Shown: piece by piece, positions 15,555 through 26,869 of the stretch
How positions within the stretch are numbered: the stretch's first letter is position 1
Layout: each line of letters opens with the position of its first letter
Source of the DNA: Cherax quadricarinatus
Lineage: Eukaryota > Arthropoda > Malacostraca > Decapoda > Parastacidae
Assembly (NCBI RefSeq): GCF_038502225.1
Contig: NC_091369.1
Location: 8,084,581 to 8,148,580, forward strand
Direction: 5' to 3'
Length of the DNA: 64,000 nt
Translations under genes and position numbers: made by a program
Notes under the pieces: model-generated
Seen by the model: only the letters and a program-made list of their open reading frames with translations
Told to the model about the DNA's origin: nothing
Database searches by the model: none

Positions 15555-15715
15555 ACACCCTTCAAAGACGGTGCCTTATACCTGGGAGAGAGCCTTGATC
15601 CGAGGAACTGGGCCACCCCGTTCCCCGGGGAAAGAAATATGATGCCCCATTCCCAAAAATCGATGATGACCCCCACAGGTTTAGCGATTCCCCCTAAATA
15701 ATATGAATAATAATA
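15555..15715 (+). mobile_element. TAA-tail retroposon
   Basis: AGCCTTGATCCGAGGAACTG, GATGACCCCCACAGGTTTAG and the tail AATAATATGAATAATAATAA give the forward order of this family. A tail in the other direction (ATTATTATAATCATGGGGCG) lies at 15405, so two copies may meet here. Confidence 0.6.
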
Positions 15716-16288
15716 ATTATCTTAAGGAGAATTTGGGTTTAATTTTTCCCCGGGGAAAAGTATAAAATTCCCCAAGGGTCATACAGCCCCGGGTGGAAAA
15801 ATACCATTTTTTTTCAAAAGGGGGAACTCTAGACCTTTTATCAAAGATTCCCCCAAATCACCCCACCCCTTTAAAAAAAAATTTTGTTAGTACGTGTAAG
15901 AGAGGGGGACTTTCAAAGGGGCCCCTGACCTCCTTTTCCCCCACCTATCATAAAACCTTTTATGATTTCCCCCCAATTTCCCGTGATACCTATACTAATG
16001 TATATCCCGGTAAAATTTATTTAGAATTGTTCTATCGGTAAAAGTGCTCTTTTTTAATCCAAAATTTACCTTCATTATCAAAAATAGTTTTAAACTGTAA
16101 AAAATTTAAAATTAAACTAAACTCGCCAAGTAAAATGCCCCACACATTTTTTGGGGTTTTACCTGTTGTGGCAATTTGCCCGTTTTTGGTATATAAGAAT
16201 ATCACCCCAAAAAAGGGGGAAAGTGTTAGGTAACTCAAAACCCAGTGACAAAAAAAAGTTTAGATTTTAAAAATTGAAAAAATTTTAA

Positions 16289-16292
<4 letters not shown>

Positions 16293-16350
<58 letters not shown>

Positions 16351-16352
16351 CC
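16293..16352. repeat. (TA)n microsatellite
   Basis: Two TA runs separated by TTTT. Confidence 0.9.
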
Positions 16353-16719
16353 GAATGGTAAAATTGGTCAATTAGCAAAAAACTTTTAAAAAATTTCTCT
16401 TAACGTTAAAAAAACTGAGTATATATATTTTTTTTTTTAAGTAAAAAATTTAAAAATTTTGTAACAAAAAAACCTTTGAAAACTTACCCAATTAAACATA
16501 ACAAGTGCAATTTAATTTAACCCAATCCCCCTAAATATATTTTAGGAAAATTTTTAAAAAAAATTTTAAAAATAAAAAACCAAGAAAATATTTTTTTCGT
16601 TAGGTTCAGAATGACTTTTTCGAAATTAATGCATACAAAATTTTCGCTTGCCTTTTTCGGCAAGAAGAGGGTTTCTATTTAAGGCAAAATCTTAAAACCT
16701 ATTTTGGCAGAAAAACAAA

Positions 16720-17292
16720 CACACACACACACACACACACAACCCCAAAACACACACAACCAAAAACAAACACACACAGTAATTGGCCCATACTGGAACA
16801 AATCCAGTCTGGGAAACCACACCTGGTTAAACACTCAAAAAGAGAAAGTACAAAGGGTTTTCAACAAGGCTGTTTCCCCGAGCTCAGGGGAAAGTCTAGG
16901 GGAAAAAGGGTTGGGGAAAACGGGCTGACGACACTGGAGGACAGAAAGGTCAGGGGGGACAAGGGTAACGACATACAAGATTTGCGGGAATAGACAAAGG
17001 GGGGAAAGTGGATGTTCCAGAGGGGGGGAAAGAAACAAGGGGGCACAACTGGAAGCTGAAGCTCAGACGAGCCCCAGGGGCGTTAGGGATTTCTTCAGCC
17101 TTTGGGGTTGCCCAAATGGAATAGCCTGAAAAAGGGAAAAGGGGCAGGAACCATCTTTGTTTTTAAAAAGAGGTTTACAAACTCAGGGAAACCAAAAGAG
17201 AAAAGGGCCAGTAAAAGGTTTTAGTGAAGAGGGGAGAGGGCTGAGTTCGACCCCGCAAACCCCAATTAGGTGAGTACAATTGGGGGGAGGCA
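16720..17292 (+). mobile_element. LINE-C 3' end, 5'-truncated and corrupted
   Basis: After a short AC array at 16722-16741, the segment aligns by eye with 55610-56115. Shared landmarks are GAGAAAGTACAAAGG, GACGACACTGGAGGACAG, GATGTTCCAG, TTTCTTCAG, TGGAATAGCCT and AGGTGAGTACAA at the end. Differences are concentrated in base runs. It encodes no intact protein. Like the clean copy, it is followed by an AC array. Confidence 0.8.
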
Positions 17293-17319
17293 CACACACA
17301 CACACACAAACTAAAAAAA

Positions 17320-17378
<59 letters not shown>
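17292..17378. repeat. Compound AC / poly-A / TA microsatellite
   Basis: AC repeats, then about 25 A, then TA repeats, directly after the LINE-C tail. Confidence 0.9.
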
Positions 17379-17775
17379 GCCAACTGCATACCACCTTTAC
17401 ACCACAAGTAGAAAATCTTTAACCCCAAAAAGGGGGGTTAATGTAAATTCAGTGAAATACAAAGGTCCCAAAAGGGAAATTACATTGATTTTTGAGTTTG
17501 CTGAGTTACATCTATATATTGGGAAATTTCATTTTTGTGGCCCCTACAGCCATGGGCCTCAAGAAAACCCAAAAAAATTCATTTTTTACTATGTAAAATG
17601 GACTAAACTTTGGGGTTTATAGGGGAAGGGGGGAAGCAAATTTAGTGGCCGGAGAGAGGGGGCTGAGTGGCCCCACAATGAGCTTTTTCATCAGGTTTAA
17701 TGGTTTAAAAATGAAACCCGATCCACAGTGTTGTGCTGGCCCTCACTATACTTTTGCATCATTCCTTCCCTTGAA

Positions 17776-17777
<2 letters not shown>

Positions 17778-17819
<42 letters not shown>

Positions 17820-17832
17820 AATATATATACCT
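17778..17832. repeat. (TA)n microsatellite
   Basis: TA repeats interrupted by CACAAA. Confidence 0.9.
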
Positions 17833-17984
17833 AGAATTCTTAACGGATCTTTTTTTTTCCCAAAACCTACTGGAAAATGCTTGTGTTTTTAAAGGTTCAA
17901 CCAGGGAGGTATGAAAAATTACCCAAGGGCTGGTGAATGTGAAGATATCTTACATGTTAAGATATATTATATTTAAGGGGGGTG

Positions 17985-18290
17985 TTAAACCCTAGGGGTT
18001 TTGGGTTTAGTGCCTGGGGGAAATATATCAGTCTGATCCAAGGAGTGTGTCTCACACATTCCGTAAATCAAGAATCTTTCACCAGCATCAACGTACCCCT
18101 CTTGAAACTATTTTTATATTTAGAAGGAAGAGCTAAATCCGTACGAGTCACAGCGCCCGGGAAACGGAAAGCAATCAGGTGCAATCTAAGGAAAAGGAGG
18201 ACAAGTTCAACTGAGTGCATGAAGATATCCCTCAGGAGCATCAAGGAACCTGCCTTGAGAGGTACCACCCTTGAAGGGTGGGTACTTTAT
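17985..18290 (-). mobile_element. Two TAA-tail retroposon remnants
   Basis: CCAGCATCAACGTACCCCTC near 18085 and CAGGAGCATCAAGGAACCTG near 18233 are two copies of the same family segment in tandem. The 123-residue open frame across them is not a gene. Confidence 0.5.
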
Positions 18291-18359
18291 AACATACAAC
18301 GCAGCAGTAATGGTGCCCACTTGTTAGCTCTACTCCCGCCCACCCGCTCTTAACACATT

Positions 18360-19130
18360 ACAACTACATCACACTAAAACTATTTGTGCACCTTCTTATC
18401 TTTAACACTTATCAGTTTCTCTGCGCGTTAGTTATCTTTTATTCAGATTCTTGACACAAGTTTAGATTTTTACCACTATTATTTGTGTAAAGTAACTAAT
18501 GTAACTAACTTGTAAGGTTAAACACTTGGCTTATTTCTGTTGGGATCCTTGTGATACATAAATATAATATACATGAATACATCAGTCATTTTTAACAAAA
18601 CAATAAAAGATACATATATCAGATACATGATTATCAAGTTAGTTTCCTGTACTTTATTAGCAGTAACAACAAAAAAGTCATACTAAAATGAATAAATAAT
18701 TTAAATGAAAATATAGTTACTTAAATATATGTTATAATTATTTTTAATCCTATTAACAGTACAAAGTAAATATGGATATACAGTATCCTGTATTGTACAC
18801 GATTATCACACGCATGAACAAAATCGATCAAGCTACATAAATACTTCGTTGGTATAGATACATGCCGCTTTATCTTCTAAATTTATAAATGTTACCAATA
18901 AAAAGCAATATAAATGAATATATTATACCAAGGTTATATAAATATTTTAAATACAAAAATCATTCCTCTTTATTGTGTTGTATGACCCCAATGGAAATAA
19001 ATCACAATTTACTGTCATCTTAAAATTAAATTTCTAAATAATGTGTAATATAAAGACTACTGTAAAAATTGAACCTATGCATGAAACCTAAATACAATCT
19101 TAACCATTCGGGTTTAGTGTTTTCTTGTGA
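18360..19130. other. AT-rich sequence, no gene seen
   Basis: No long frame, exon-like splice pair or familiar repeat. Stops are dense in all frames. Confidence 0.5.
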
Positions 19131-19279
19131 ATATAAGCTTTAAAGCCGAAGGGTCGTGCAGCAGCAATAATAATAAATTAGTGGCAAGGCTAGACAATCC
19201 TAGCTGTAATGAAGAACTGCAGTATGCCAACTGAGCCATTATCATTTTCACGAGGGAAACACTTAAACCCATAGGTATC

Positions 19280-19395
19280 TTGGCACCTGGGAATGGGAGG
19301 AGGCAATAAGATTCGATCCAATGAAGAGGACAGATTCAATTCCTTGGATCAAGAGCCCTCGCCTGCATCATGACACCAAGGGAACCGGACTGTTT
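19280..19395 (-). mobile_element. TAA-tail retroposon fragment
   Basis: GCACCTGGGAATGGGAGGAG, GATTCGATCCAATGAAG, CCTTGGATCAAGAGCCCTCG and CATCATGACACC give the family order. Confidence 0.65.
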
Positions 19396-19567
19396 TTCAT
19401 TCGTGTATCAAATTAATTTTAACACACATCTAAATTATTAACAAATCACTTATTACTTAGTGTTTTAAAATCTAAATTTGTCCAATTTAAAACTATAATT
19501 ACTTGCTCTCTGCGATAGTTTCACCGTCATTCCCATACATAGCCTTTCTCACCCATTCATTGTACGC

Positions 19568-19569
19568 CA

Positions 19570-19612
<43 letters not shown>
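19568..19612. repeat. (ATT)n microsatellite
   Basis: About fourteen ATT units. Confidence 0.95.
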
Positions 19613-19613
<1 letters not shown>

Positions 19614-19639
19614 TCATAGGAAAGTGCTATAATATGGGT

Positions 19640-20115
19640 CATTTGCGCCTGACGTACTTATGGCAGTGCTCACCCTCACATGACGCATGCATGCAACTTT
19701 GAGGCTAGTGCTTGTGCTCCTGTCCTCCCGCATGCTGCATAGGAGGCCTTGTACTCCCGCATGACTTGATCATGCAGCCTAGGAAGCCTTGAACTACTGC
19801 CTCTGACTTTTTCTATGCTGCTTAGGCCTTGTACTCCTGCAACCTACTCGCGCATGCTGCAGAGAACTTGTTCTGCCCCTGACTCAAGCATGCTGCCTAG
19901 GCCTTGTACTCCTGGCTGAATTATTAATGTTGCCTAGGAGGCCTAGTACTCCCACATGTCACAAATGCCTGGAGGCATTCTACTCAAATATCTGAATAAC
20001 ACATGCAGTCTATGAGGTCTTGTACTTCCACATCTAATGCACGCATGCACTTTAGGCCTCTTGCTACATCTGATACACATGCAGCCTAGGAGGCCAGTGT
20101 TTGTGCCACTTATAT
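19640..20115. repeat. Degenerate minisatellite, roughly 45-60 bp units
   Basis: CATGCTGCCTAGGAGGCCTT followed by GTACTCC(T/C)GC recurs about nine times with many changes (near 19730, 19770, 19815, 19850, 19890, 19935, 20005, 20045, 20085). The unit is CG-richer than its surroundings. No frame stays open across it. Confidence 0.7.
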
Positions 20116-20214
20116 AAAAAGCAGAGAGAACCTTTACAGCCTATGTAAATTACCTAGCACCTAAATTATTGGGAACGCCTGAAGTTCTTCAAACTGTACT
20201 ACTAAGAATGTAGA

Positions 20215-20600
20215 CAAGAAAGATGCACTGTAATCTACACCATGAAAATTCTAAAGTGATTGGTCCCAAATCTACAAAGCGAAATAGCTTCCTACAAAAG
20301 CAAGAGGCTCGGCAAATAGTGCAAAATCCCCCAATGAAAAGCAAAGATTTAATTATGTTAAGAGATAACTTGTTGAGTGTCAAGGGAACAAGATTTTTTA
20401 ACACCCTTCATACACAAGGGAAATTACAAGGAGACTCTTAGATGCCACAGCCCCTCCTGATCAGAGGGGCTGTGGTGCCTATAATGTATTGTGTATGGCA
20501 AGCAGTAACAGCCTGAATTATCAGGTTGTCAATTGGGAATGTGACAAAGGGGCCAGTGACCCCTGGAACTGTTTGCTGGTAAATACCCCCCCACCCCCAC
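20215..20600 (+). mobile_element. LINE-A C-terminal coding and 3' end, decayed
   Basis: CAATGAAAAGCAAAGA, GTTAAGAGATAAC, GAGTGTCAAGGG, ACAAGATT, then GATCAGAGGGGCTGTGG, GCAAGCAGTAACAGCCTG and GACCCCTGGAACT match LINE-A 43540-43845 in order. It is a 5'-truncated copy with small indels. Confidence 0.75.
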
Positions 20601-20939
20601 CAATGTACACATGCCCTAGAGGCCAAAACTTGTGCCCAAACTCGGCTCTTACACATGCAATCTACAAACCATTCTTGCATGATATACCCAAAGGTATATC
20701 ATGCCACAAGCATATGGAAAACAATATATGTGTATTCTTATTCTCATTATCTGTAATCCTCACAACCAGCAACTCACAATCAGTGACAAACACATAACAA
20801 TATGTACTAGACATGTATCTCTCACACCTCATGTACTGTATGTGCCATCTTTGTATCAGCAATGTATCGCTTAAATTCTGTACCACATTATGTAATAAAA
20901 TATACCTATTGGTAAAAAAGAATGAAAAGATGGGGTGAT

Positions 20940-21235
20940 ACGGGAAGCGGAATATTCAAATGGCTTCTGGAAGAAATCCAAATATTCTTCCTTGAAGCCT
21001 TTTTATCCACTTCTCCGAGGCTATGGGTCCTACAATTTACACCATTAAATACTATATTGCATGTGTTAACCAGAAGACAATTTCGGGAGTCACCGCCTCA
21101 ACTGCCCGGTCCAAGACCAGGGTTCACTAAAGGAATGGAAAGCAATCAGATTCAAAGGATGGGAAGTGTAGCTCCAATTTCCTGGATCAAGAGCTTTTCA
21201 CCTGCATCCAGACACCTCCCTTGAATTGTGATATG
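20940..21235. mobile_element. Dispersed repeat plus TAA-tail retroposon end
   Basis: The first part (GGCTTCTGGAAGAAATCC, CACTTCTCCGAGGCTATGGG) looks like a dispersed element I cannot name. The second (21115-21230, with CCTGGATCAAGAGC and GACACCTCCCTTG) is TAA-tail retroposon in minus orientation. The 100-residue open frame is incidental. Confidence 0.5.
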
Positions 21236-21239
21236 CATG

Positions 21240-22670
21240 CAGATAAGAACGTTACATGGTGCTGTTTAGTCACTGCATTACCATATATGTGCCCTTTGTT
21301 ATAAATCTGTCTATCTTCACTATGTATCTTTTTTTTGCTATTTTGTTCTCATTTTCACTAGGATCATTTTTATTATAATCAGGTAAGCACCAAACCCATA
21401 TGGCCCATTAATGCCAAGAATGCAGGGGTAAACAAAAAGAGGTGAAAATGTTTTTGAAGGGCAAGGGTAAAGGAAAGGAGAAAGTCTGCTGCAATTTAGT
21501 GACAGTCAAGAAATTCATTACATACATGATTTGTCAGGATGTGCTGATAGTCCAAACATTTACCTATCTGTGTGTGCTGATAGTTCAGTCCTTTAATTTA
21601 CTGTCCCATTTTTGAGAAAGTATTTTTGATTACTCCATGGCATGCATACTCTATACACCTCTTTGGGAGTCCCTCTTTTAAAGGTGGAACTCTAAAAGAT
21701 GGAGACAGTGTAAGCATGCCAGGGCATTGAAAGATGAAGTGACAATTTTCTCTAAAGAATGGGACAATCAGTCAAAAGATATTGGACTATTACATAACCT
21801 AAATTCAGGCAAAGCAGCACTGGACAACCCTCCATGACATGACCATGTGTGAGTATGATGTGACCAATCCACAAGCACAACTAAGATTTGATGAAAAACT
21901 CTATAGTCACTAATGCAGACCAACACTGCCAAAACAATTACACAAGAGTCAAGCTACAACAGCACTAAGAAATCCACATCTTTATGTCCCTTTATCTTAT
22001 TTAGGCTGTCTTATTTTGTATGGCATGGTCATATCTCCTCTTGAGAAAGAGAGAGAGAGGAGCATGATTTATACTGCAGTGAGATGACAAATAAAACTTT
22101 CTATAACATGATAAATTTGTACATTTAGTAAGCAAAATAATAATTTTTAGGTCAGGAAAATGTGCACAAGGAGTTTCATCACAAATCAACAGCAACAGTA
22201 CAAGCAGGACATTTGATCCTAGCCTGCTGGCATTGTCTGACTTAAAATACACAAACAATGTATTCGCCGTCACACCTTAGTCCCCAGCTCTGAGCTGTTG
22301 GCCTTAAGCTACTCACTCATCATTTGGTCAGTAGTAAGTTTAACTACAGTAATATGATATTATGGTACATACTGTAATTGTCCTCTGTATAATACGATGA
22401 AATATCAACCAGTAATTGAAATTACGTATGCAAATGCAGTTGTAATCTATTGTAATAAAAAAAAGCACTGCTGTACATCAATAATTGCTAGTGACTTGTT
22501 TTAATTAAAACTAATTTTCATTTAGTAAGATAAATGTAATATAATCCAACCTATTAGTGTGTGATGAACAAGCCATAAATCCAATGACTCTCCACAGCTC
22601 AATACATTTACTGATAACTTCCTAAGCACAACAGTCACCAATGCATTTATTCAATAATTACTCTTGAGTC
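21240..22670. other. No gene or clear repeat seen
   Basis: Ordinary AT-rich sequence with short frames only. The 90-residue minus frame at 22001-22273 has no recognisable motif or splice support. Confidence 0.45.
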
Positions 22671-22679
22671 TATGCTATC

Positions 22680-22830
22680 CTTGCACTTCAAAGGGGTTGC
22701 CTTGATACTGCTGATGGGCTCTCGAGCTAAGGAATTGGTGCTATTTTTACCTTCCTCAGATCAAACTTGATTATCTCCCATTCCTCAGGTGCTGTTATAA
22801 CCCATGTATAAAATAAGTCGTCCTCCTATT
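22680..22830 (+). mobile_element. TAA-tail retroposon remnant
   Basis: TTGCCTTGATACTGCTGATG, GGGCTCTCGAGCTAAGGAAT and CTCCCATTCCTCAGGTGCTG are the forward family order. The end is decayed. Confidence 0.6.
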
Positions 22831-23489
22831 TTAAATAATTCCGTTTCAGCAAGAACAAATAAGAAAAATGTGGTAAGAATGCTTGGCAGTAATGCTGAGT
22901 AAATGTAGGAAAATTGGTGTAGGTGATTGAATATGTACATCTCTCAGCCACATTCTTCCTCAAGCATTCCTACATTTCACCATCTCCACCAATCTACCAG
23001 GTAGACAGACACTTGGTGCAAAGCAACCAGAATTATAAACAGGGTTTCACTCTGGATAGAGGTTTATCAAGTCATCTTTAACATGACTTTATAAAGTTCA
23101 ACCCAGAGCAAAATAGTCTATAATACAATTTTTTTTCTGAACCAAGTGTCAGTCTGCCATACACGATGGCAATACCTGCCATTCTACATATCAATCTGCC
23201 CTGTAATAAAAACTATTTTCTTATCTCCAAACATGCATGATATGATTACAATACATACAAGCAATGCACTGATAATGCAGAGCCCCCTTTACCCGCATCA
23301 TTCTCAACACCAAAATAAAAATAATTAGATTCACAAGAGGTCTAATAAGCTTTAATCAGGTTTCAGACTGGGCCCCTCTTTCTACCTGCCCAGGTTTTCC
23401 TTTTTTCATACTAACCCACTTTTTTTTGCATCATGCTAAATATATACAGTATTGTACATGTGTTACTGTACCAGAAAATAAAACTATTT

Positions 23490-23605
23490 AATCAGGTTTG
23501 ATCAATGGAAAGCTAGGGTAGCTCCAATTCTCTGGATCAAGAGCCCTTCACTAGCATCAAAGCACTCCTCTCCCCAAGAAGGGGGTGATACAGTGCAGAT
23601 AAAAC
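23490..23605 (-). mobile_element. TAA-tail retroposon fragment
   Basis: AATCAGGTTTGATC, CTCTGGATCAAGAGCCCTTC and ACTAGCATCAAAGCACTCC are the family core. Confidence 0.65.
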
Positions 23606-23769
23606 AATCAGCTATGTCATCATCTGCCATGACACCCCCAGCCATAACTAATCTAGAATTACATTATAATTATTATTAATTTGAAATGCTAAACTTGTGT
23701 GGATCATTTGGCACAACTTACACACATTTTACTACTTATAATTAAAATAATAATGATAATAATAGACCT

Positions 23770-24245
23770 AGGTAGTAGGTTGGTAGACAGCAACTGCCCA
23801 GGGAGGTACTACTGTCCTGCCAAGTGAGTGTAAAACAAAAGCCTGTAATTGTTTTACATGATGGTAGGGTTGCTGGTGTCTTTTTTGTCTCGTAAACATA
23901 CACAAGATTTCAGGTACGATTTTACTTCTACTTACATTTAGGCCATGCTACACATGCATGTACAAGCATATATATACACACCCCTCTGGGTTTTCTTATA
24001 TTTTCTTACTAGTTCTTGTTCTTGTTTGTTTCCTCTTATCTCCATGGGGAAGTGGAACAGAATTCGTCCTCCATAAGCCATGCGTGTCATAAGAGGCAAC
24101 TAAAATGCCGGGAGCAAAGGGCTAGTAACCCCCTCTCTTGTATACATTACTAAAGTTAAAAAGAGAAACTTGTTTTTCTTTATGGGCCACCCTGCTTTGG
24201 TGGGATACAGCTGGTTTGTTGAAAGAATAAGAATAATAATAATAG
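23770..24245 (+). mobile_element. G repeat, full-length-looking copy
   Basis: It starts with GGTTGGTAGACAGCAACTGC, CAGGGAGGTACTACTGTCC and GCCAAGTGAGTGTAAAAC. The middle contains TCTTATCTCCATGGGGAAG and CATGCGTGTCATAAGAGGC. It ends with GGCCACCCTGCTTTGGTGGG and a short A/AAT-rich tail. No protein is encoded. The last 35 bases resemble the 3' end of LINE-B, so it may be moved by LINE-B machinery. Other copies: 32525-32937 (minus), 60190-60400 (plus), 63785-63965 (minus). Confidence 0.75.
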
Positions 24246-24314
24246 AATCAACTAAACACTAAACCTAGACTACTTGTCTTATAAACCACCATCACTGACC
24301 ATATTCTATTTTCT

Positions 24315-24420
24315 CTTCATAGTCTACCTGTCTGGTGTCTACCTGTTGATGGTTCCAGGGGTCATCTCTGTGGCCCAGTCCCAGAACAGGCTGCCTTGTT
24401 CATGGCAGAATCAGTCAAGT
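24315..24420 (-). mobile_element. LINE-A 3' end relic
   Basis: GATGGTTCCAGGGGTCATC, TGGCCCAGTCC and CAGGCTGCCTTG resemble the reversed LINE-A terminus. It is strongly decayed. Confidence 0.4.
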
Positions 24421-24959
24421 TATTGGGGCTAGCAGTATGCACTACTTTCTGCTGCCTTTTAGTATTCATATTGTTCTGATAAGAATATCTGCAGTAGTGG
24501 TTCTGTTTAATTTAAAATATTATATGAAAAAAATTGCATTAATAATTATTAATTTAGGTATGATAAATGTTTTTATGATGAAATAATTCCAGGAGAATAG
24601 CCAAGGCAATTAAATAATGGATAAACTAAATAAAACTACACGTAATAATATGACAAATAAGAATTAGAATCGCCAAACATGGAGCACCTTGAAGTAATGC
24701 CTATTAGCTCTCGAGTGGTATGTCTGAACGCCCCTCATCTGAAGTCACTGTGTGTGTTCGAAGCTCTCTCACGAACCCTAGGATGCTACTACAACCATCA
24801 TCGCCCACAGGTAATTCGATTTCACTTGATATAACTCTACCAATATACCAAACTACTTTTCGTACATTTGGTACCTGATGTTTAGTCACCCTACCTTGGT
24901 GGGAAATAACCAACATGATAAAAAAGTATGGTACAGTAAATGTACTAATTATTATTTTA

Positions 24960-26865
24960 TTATTAACACACTGGCCGATTCCCACCAAGGCAGGGTGGCC
25001 CGAAAAAGAAAAACTTTCACCATCATTCACTCCATCACTGTCTTGCCAGAAGGGTGCTTTACATTACAGTTTTTAAACTGCAACATTAACACCCCTCCTT
25101 CAGAGTGCAGGCACTGTACTTCCCATCTCCAGGACTCGAGTCCGACCTGCCGGTTTCCCTGAATCCCTTCATAAATGTTACTTTGCTCACACTCCAACAG
25201 CACGTCAAGTATTAAAAACCATTTGTCTCCATTCACTCCTATCAAACATGCTCACGCATGCCTGCTGGAAGTCCAAGCCCCTCGCACACAAAACCTCCTT
25301 TACCCCCTCCCTCCAACCTTTCCTAGGCCGACCCCTACCCCGCCTTCCTTCCACTACAGACTGATACACTCTTGAAGTCATTCTGTTTCGCTCCATTCTC
25401 TCTACATGTCCGAACCACCTCAACAACCCTTCCTCAGCCCTCTGGACAACATTTTTGGTAATCCCGCACCTCCTCCTAACTTCCAAACTACGAATTCTCT
25501 GCATTATATTCACACCACACATTGCCCTCAGACATGACATCTCCACTGCCTCCAGCCTTCTCCTCACTGCAACATTCATCACCCATGATTCACACCCATA
25601 TAAGAGCGTTGGTAAAACTATACTCTCATACATTCCCCTCTTTGCCTCCAAGGGCAAAGTTCTTTGTCTCCACAGACTCCTAAGTGCACCGCTCACCCTT
25701 TTCCCCTCATCAATTCTATGATTCACCTCATCTTTCATAGACCCATCCACTGAGATGTCCACTCCCAAATATCTGAATACATTCACCTCCTCCATACTCT
25801 CTCCCTCCAATCTGATATCCAATCTTTCATCACCTAATCTTTTTGTTATCCTCATAACCTTACTCTTTCCTGTATTCACTTTTAATTTTCTTCTTTTACA
25901 TACCCTACCAAATTCATCCACCAACCTCTGCAACTTCTCTTCAGAATCTCCCAAGAGCACAGTGTCATCAGCAAAGAGCAACGTGACAACTCCCACTTTA
26001 TGTGTGATTCTTTATCTTTTAACTCCATGCCTCTTGCCAAGACCCTCGCATTTACTTCTCTTACAACCCCATCTATAAATATATTAAACAACCACGGTGA
26101 CATCACACATCCTTGTCTAAGGCCTACTTTTACTGGGAAATAATCTCCCTCTTTCCTACATACTCTAACTTGAGCCTCACTATCCTTGTAAAAACTCTTC
26201 ACTGCTTTCAGTAACCTACCTCCTACACCATACACCTGCAACATCTGCCACACTGCCCCCCTATCTACCCTGTCATACACCTTTTCCAAATCCATAAATG
26301 CCACAAAAACCTCTTTAGCCTTATCTAAATACTGCTTACTTATATGTTTCACTGTAAACACCTGGTCCACACACCCCATACCTTTCCTAAAGCCTCTTTG
26401 TTCATCTGCTATCCTATTCTCCGTCTTACTCTTAATTCTTTCAATAATAACTCTGCCATACACTTTACCGGGTATACTCAACAGACTTATCCCCCTATAA
26501 TTTTTGCACTCTCTTTTGTCCCCTTTGCCTTTATACAAAGGAACTATGCATGCTCTCTGCCAATCCCTAGGTACCTTACCCTCTTCCATACATTTATTAA
26601 ATAATTGCACCAACCACTCCAAAACTATATCCCCACCTGCTTTTAACATTTCTATCTTTATCCCATCAATCCTGGCTGCCTTACCCCCTTTCATTTTACC
26701 TACTGCCTCACGCACCTCCCCCACACTCACAACTGGCTCTTCCTCACTCCTACAAGATGTTATTCCTCCTTGCCCTATACACGAAATCACAGCTTCCCTA
26801 TCTTCATCAGCATTTAACAGTTCCTCAAAATATTCCTTCTGTACTAATATTGCCATAAAATAACT
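24960..26865 (-). mobile_element. LINE-B non-LTR retrotransposon, 5'-truncated
   Basis: The element runs right to left. Its coding part (26856 to 25205) begins mid-protein, and its 3' UTR ends near 24965 at CACTGGCCGATTCCCACC. The 3' UTR shares CCAAGGCAGGGTGGCCCG and AGGACTCGAGTCCGAC with the LINE-B copy at 36958-39143. No target duplication was identified. Confidence 0.9.
25205..26856 (-). pseudogene. LINE-B reverse transcriptase, one frameshift
   Basis: Two overlapping frames (26856-25882 and 25996-25205) form one RT protein. Landmarks in order: KMKGGKAARIDGI; PLYKGKGDK and NYRGISLLS (palm entry); FMDLEKVYD with the first catalytic Asp; GLRQGCVMSPWLFN; LLFADDTVLLG with the catalytic FADD; LLYGCESW; RGRGRPRKGW near the C-terminus. 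A single frame change near 25985, just before FADD, splits it. The enzyme would copy element RNA at a nicked target. No endonuclease or ORF1 is present, so the copy is dead on arrival. The clade is uncertain. Confidence 0.9.
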
Positions 26866-26869
26866 GAAT

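Larger units (their letters stand above)
6050..18000. other. Homopolymer-rich block, probably low-quality consensus
   Basis: Base texture changes sharply here: runs of 3-8 identical bases (AAAA, TTTT, GGGG, CCCC) occur in nearly every line. Families that are clean elsewhere are recognisable but altered toward homopolymers: LINE-C 3' end at 16785-17290, LINE-A 3' ends near 10440 and 11250, SINE-Val at 14865. No coding exon can be supported. The short open frames, such as 10861-11223 or 15383-15676, are rich in Gly, Pro, Phe and Lys as expected from homopolymers. I treat them as noise. Confidence 0.6.

Noticed and set aside
17982..18353. 123-codon plus-strand frame
   Set aside because: Covers two retroposon remnants and has no motif or splice support.
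24704..25030. 108-codon minus frame
   Set aside because: Partly LINE-B 3' UTR with no independent evidence.
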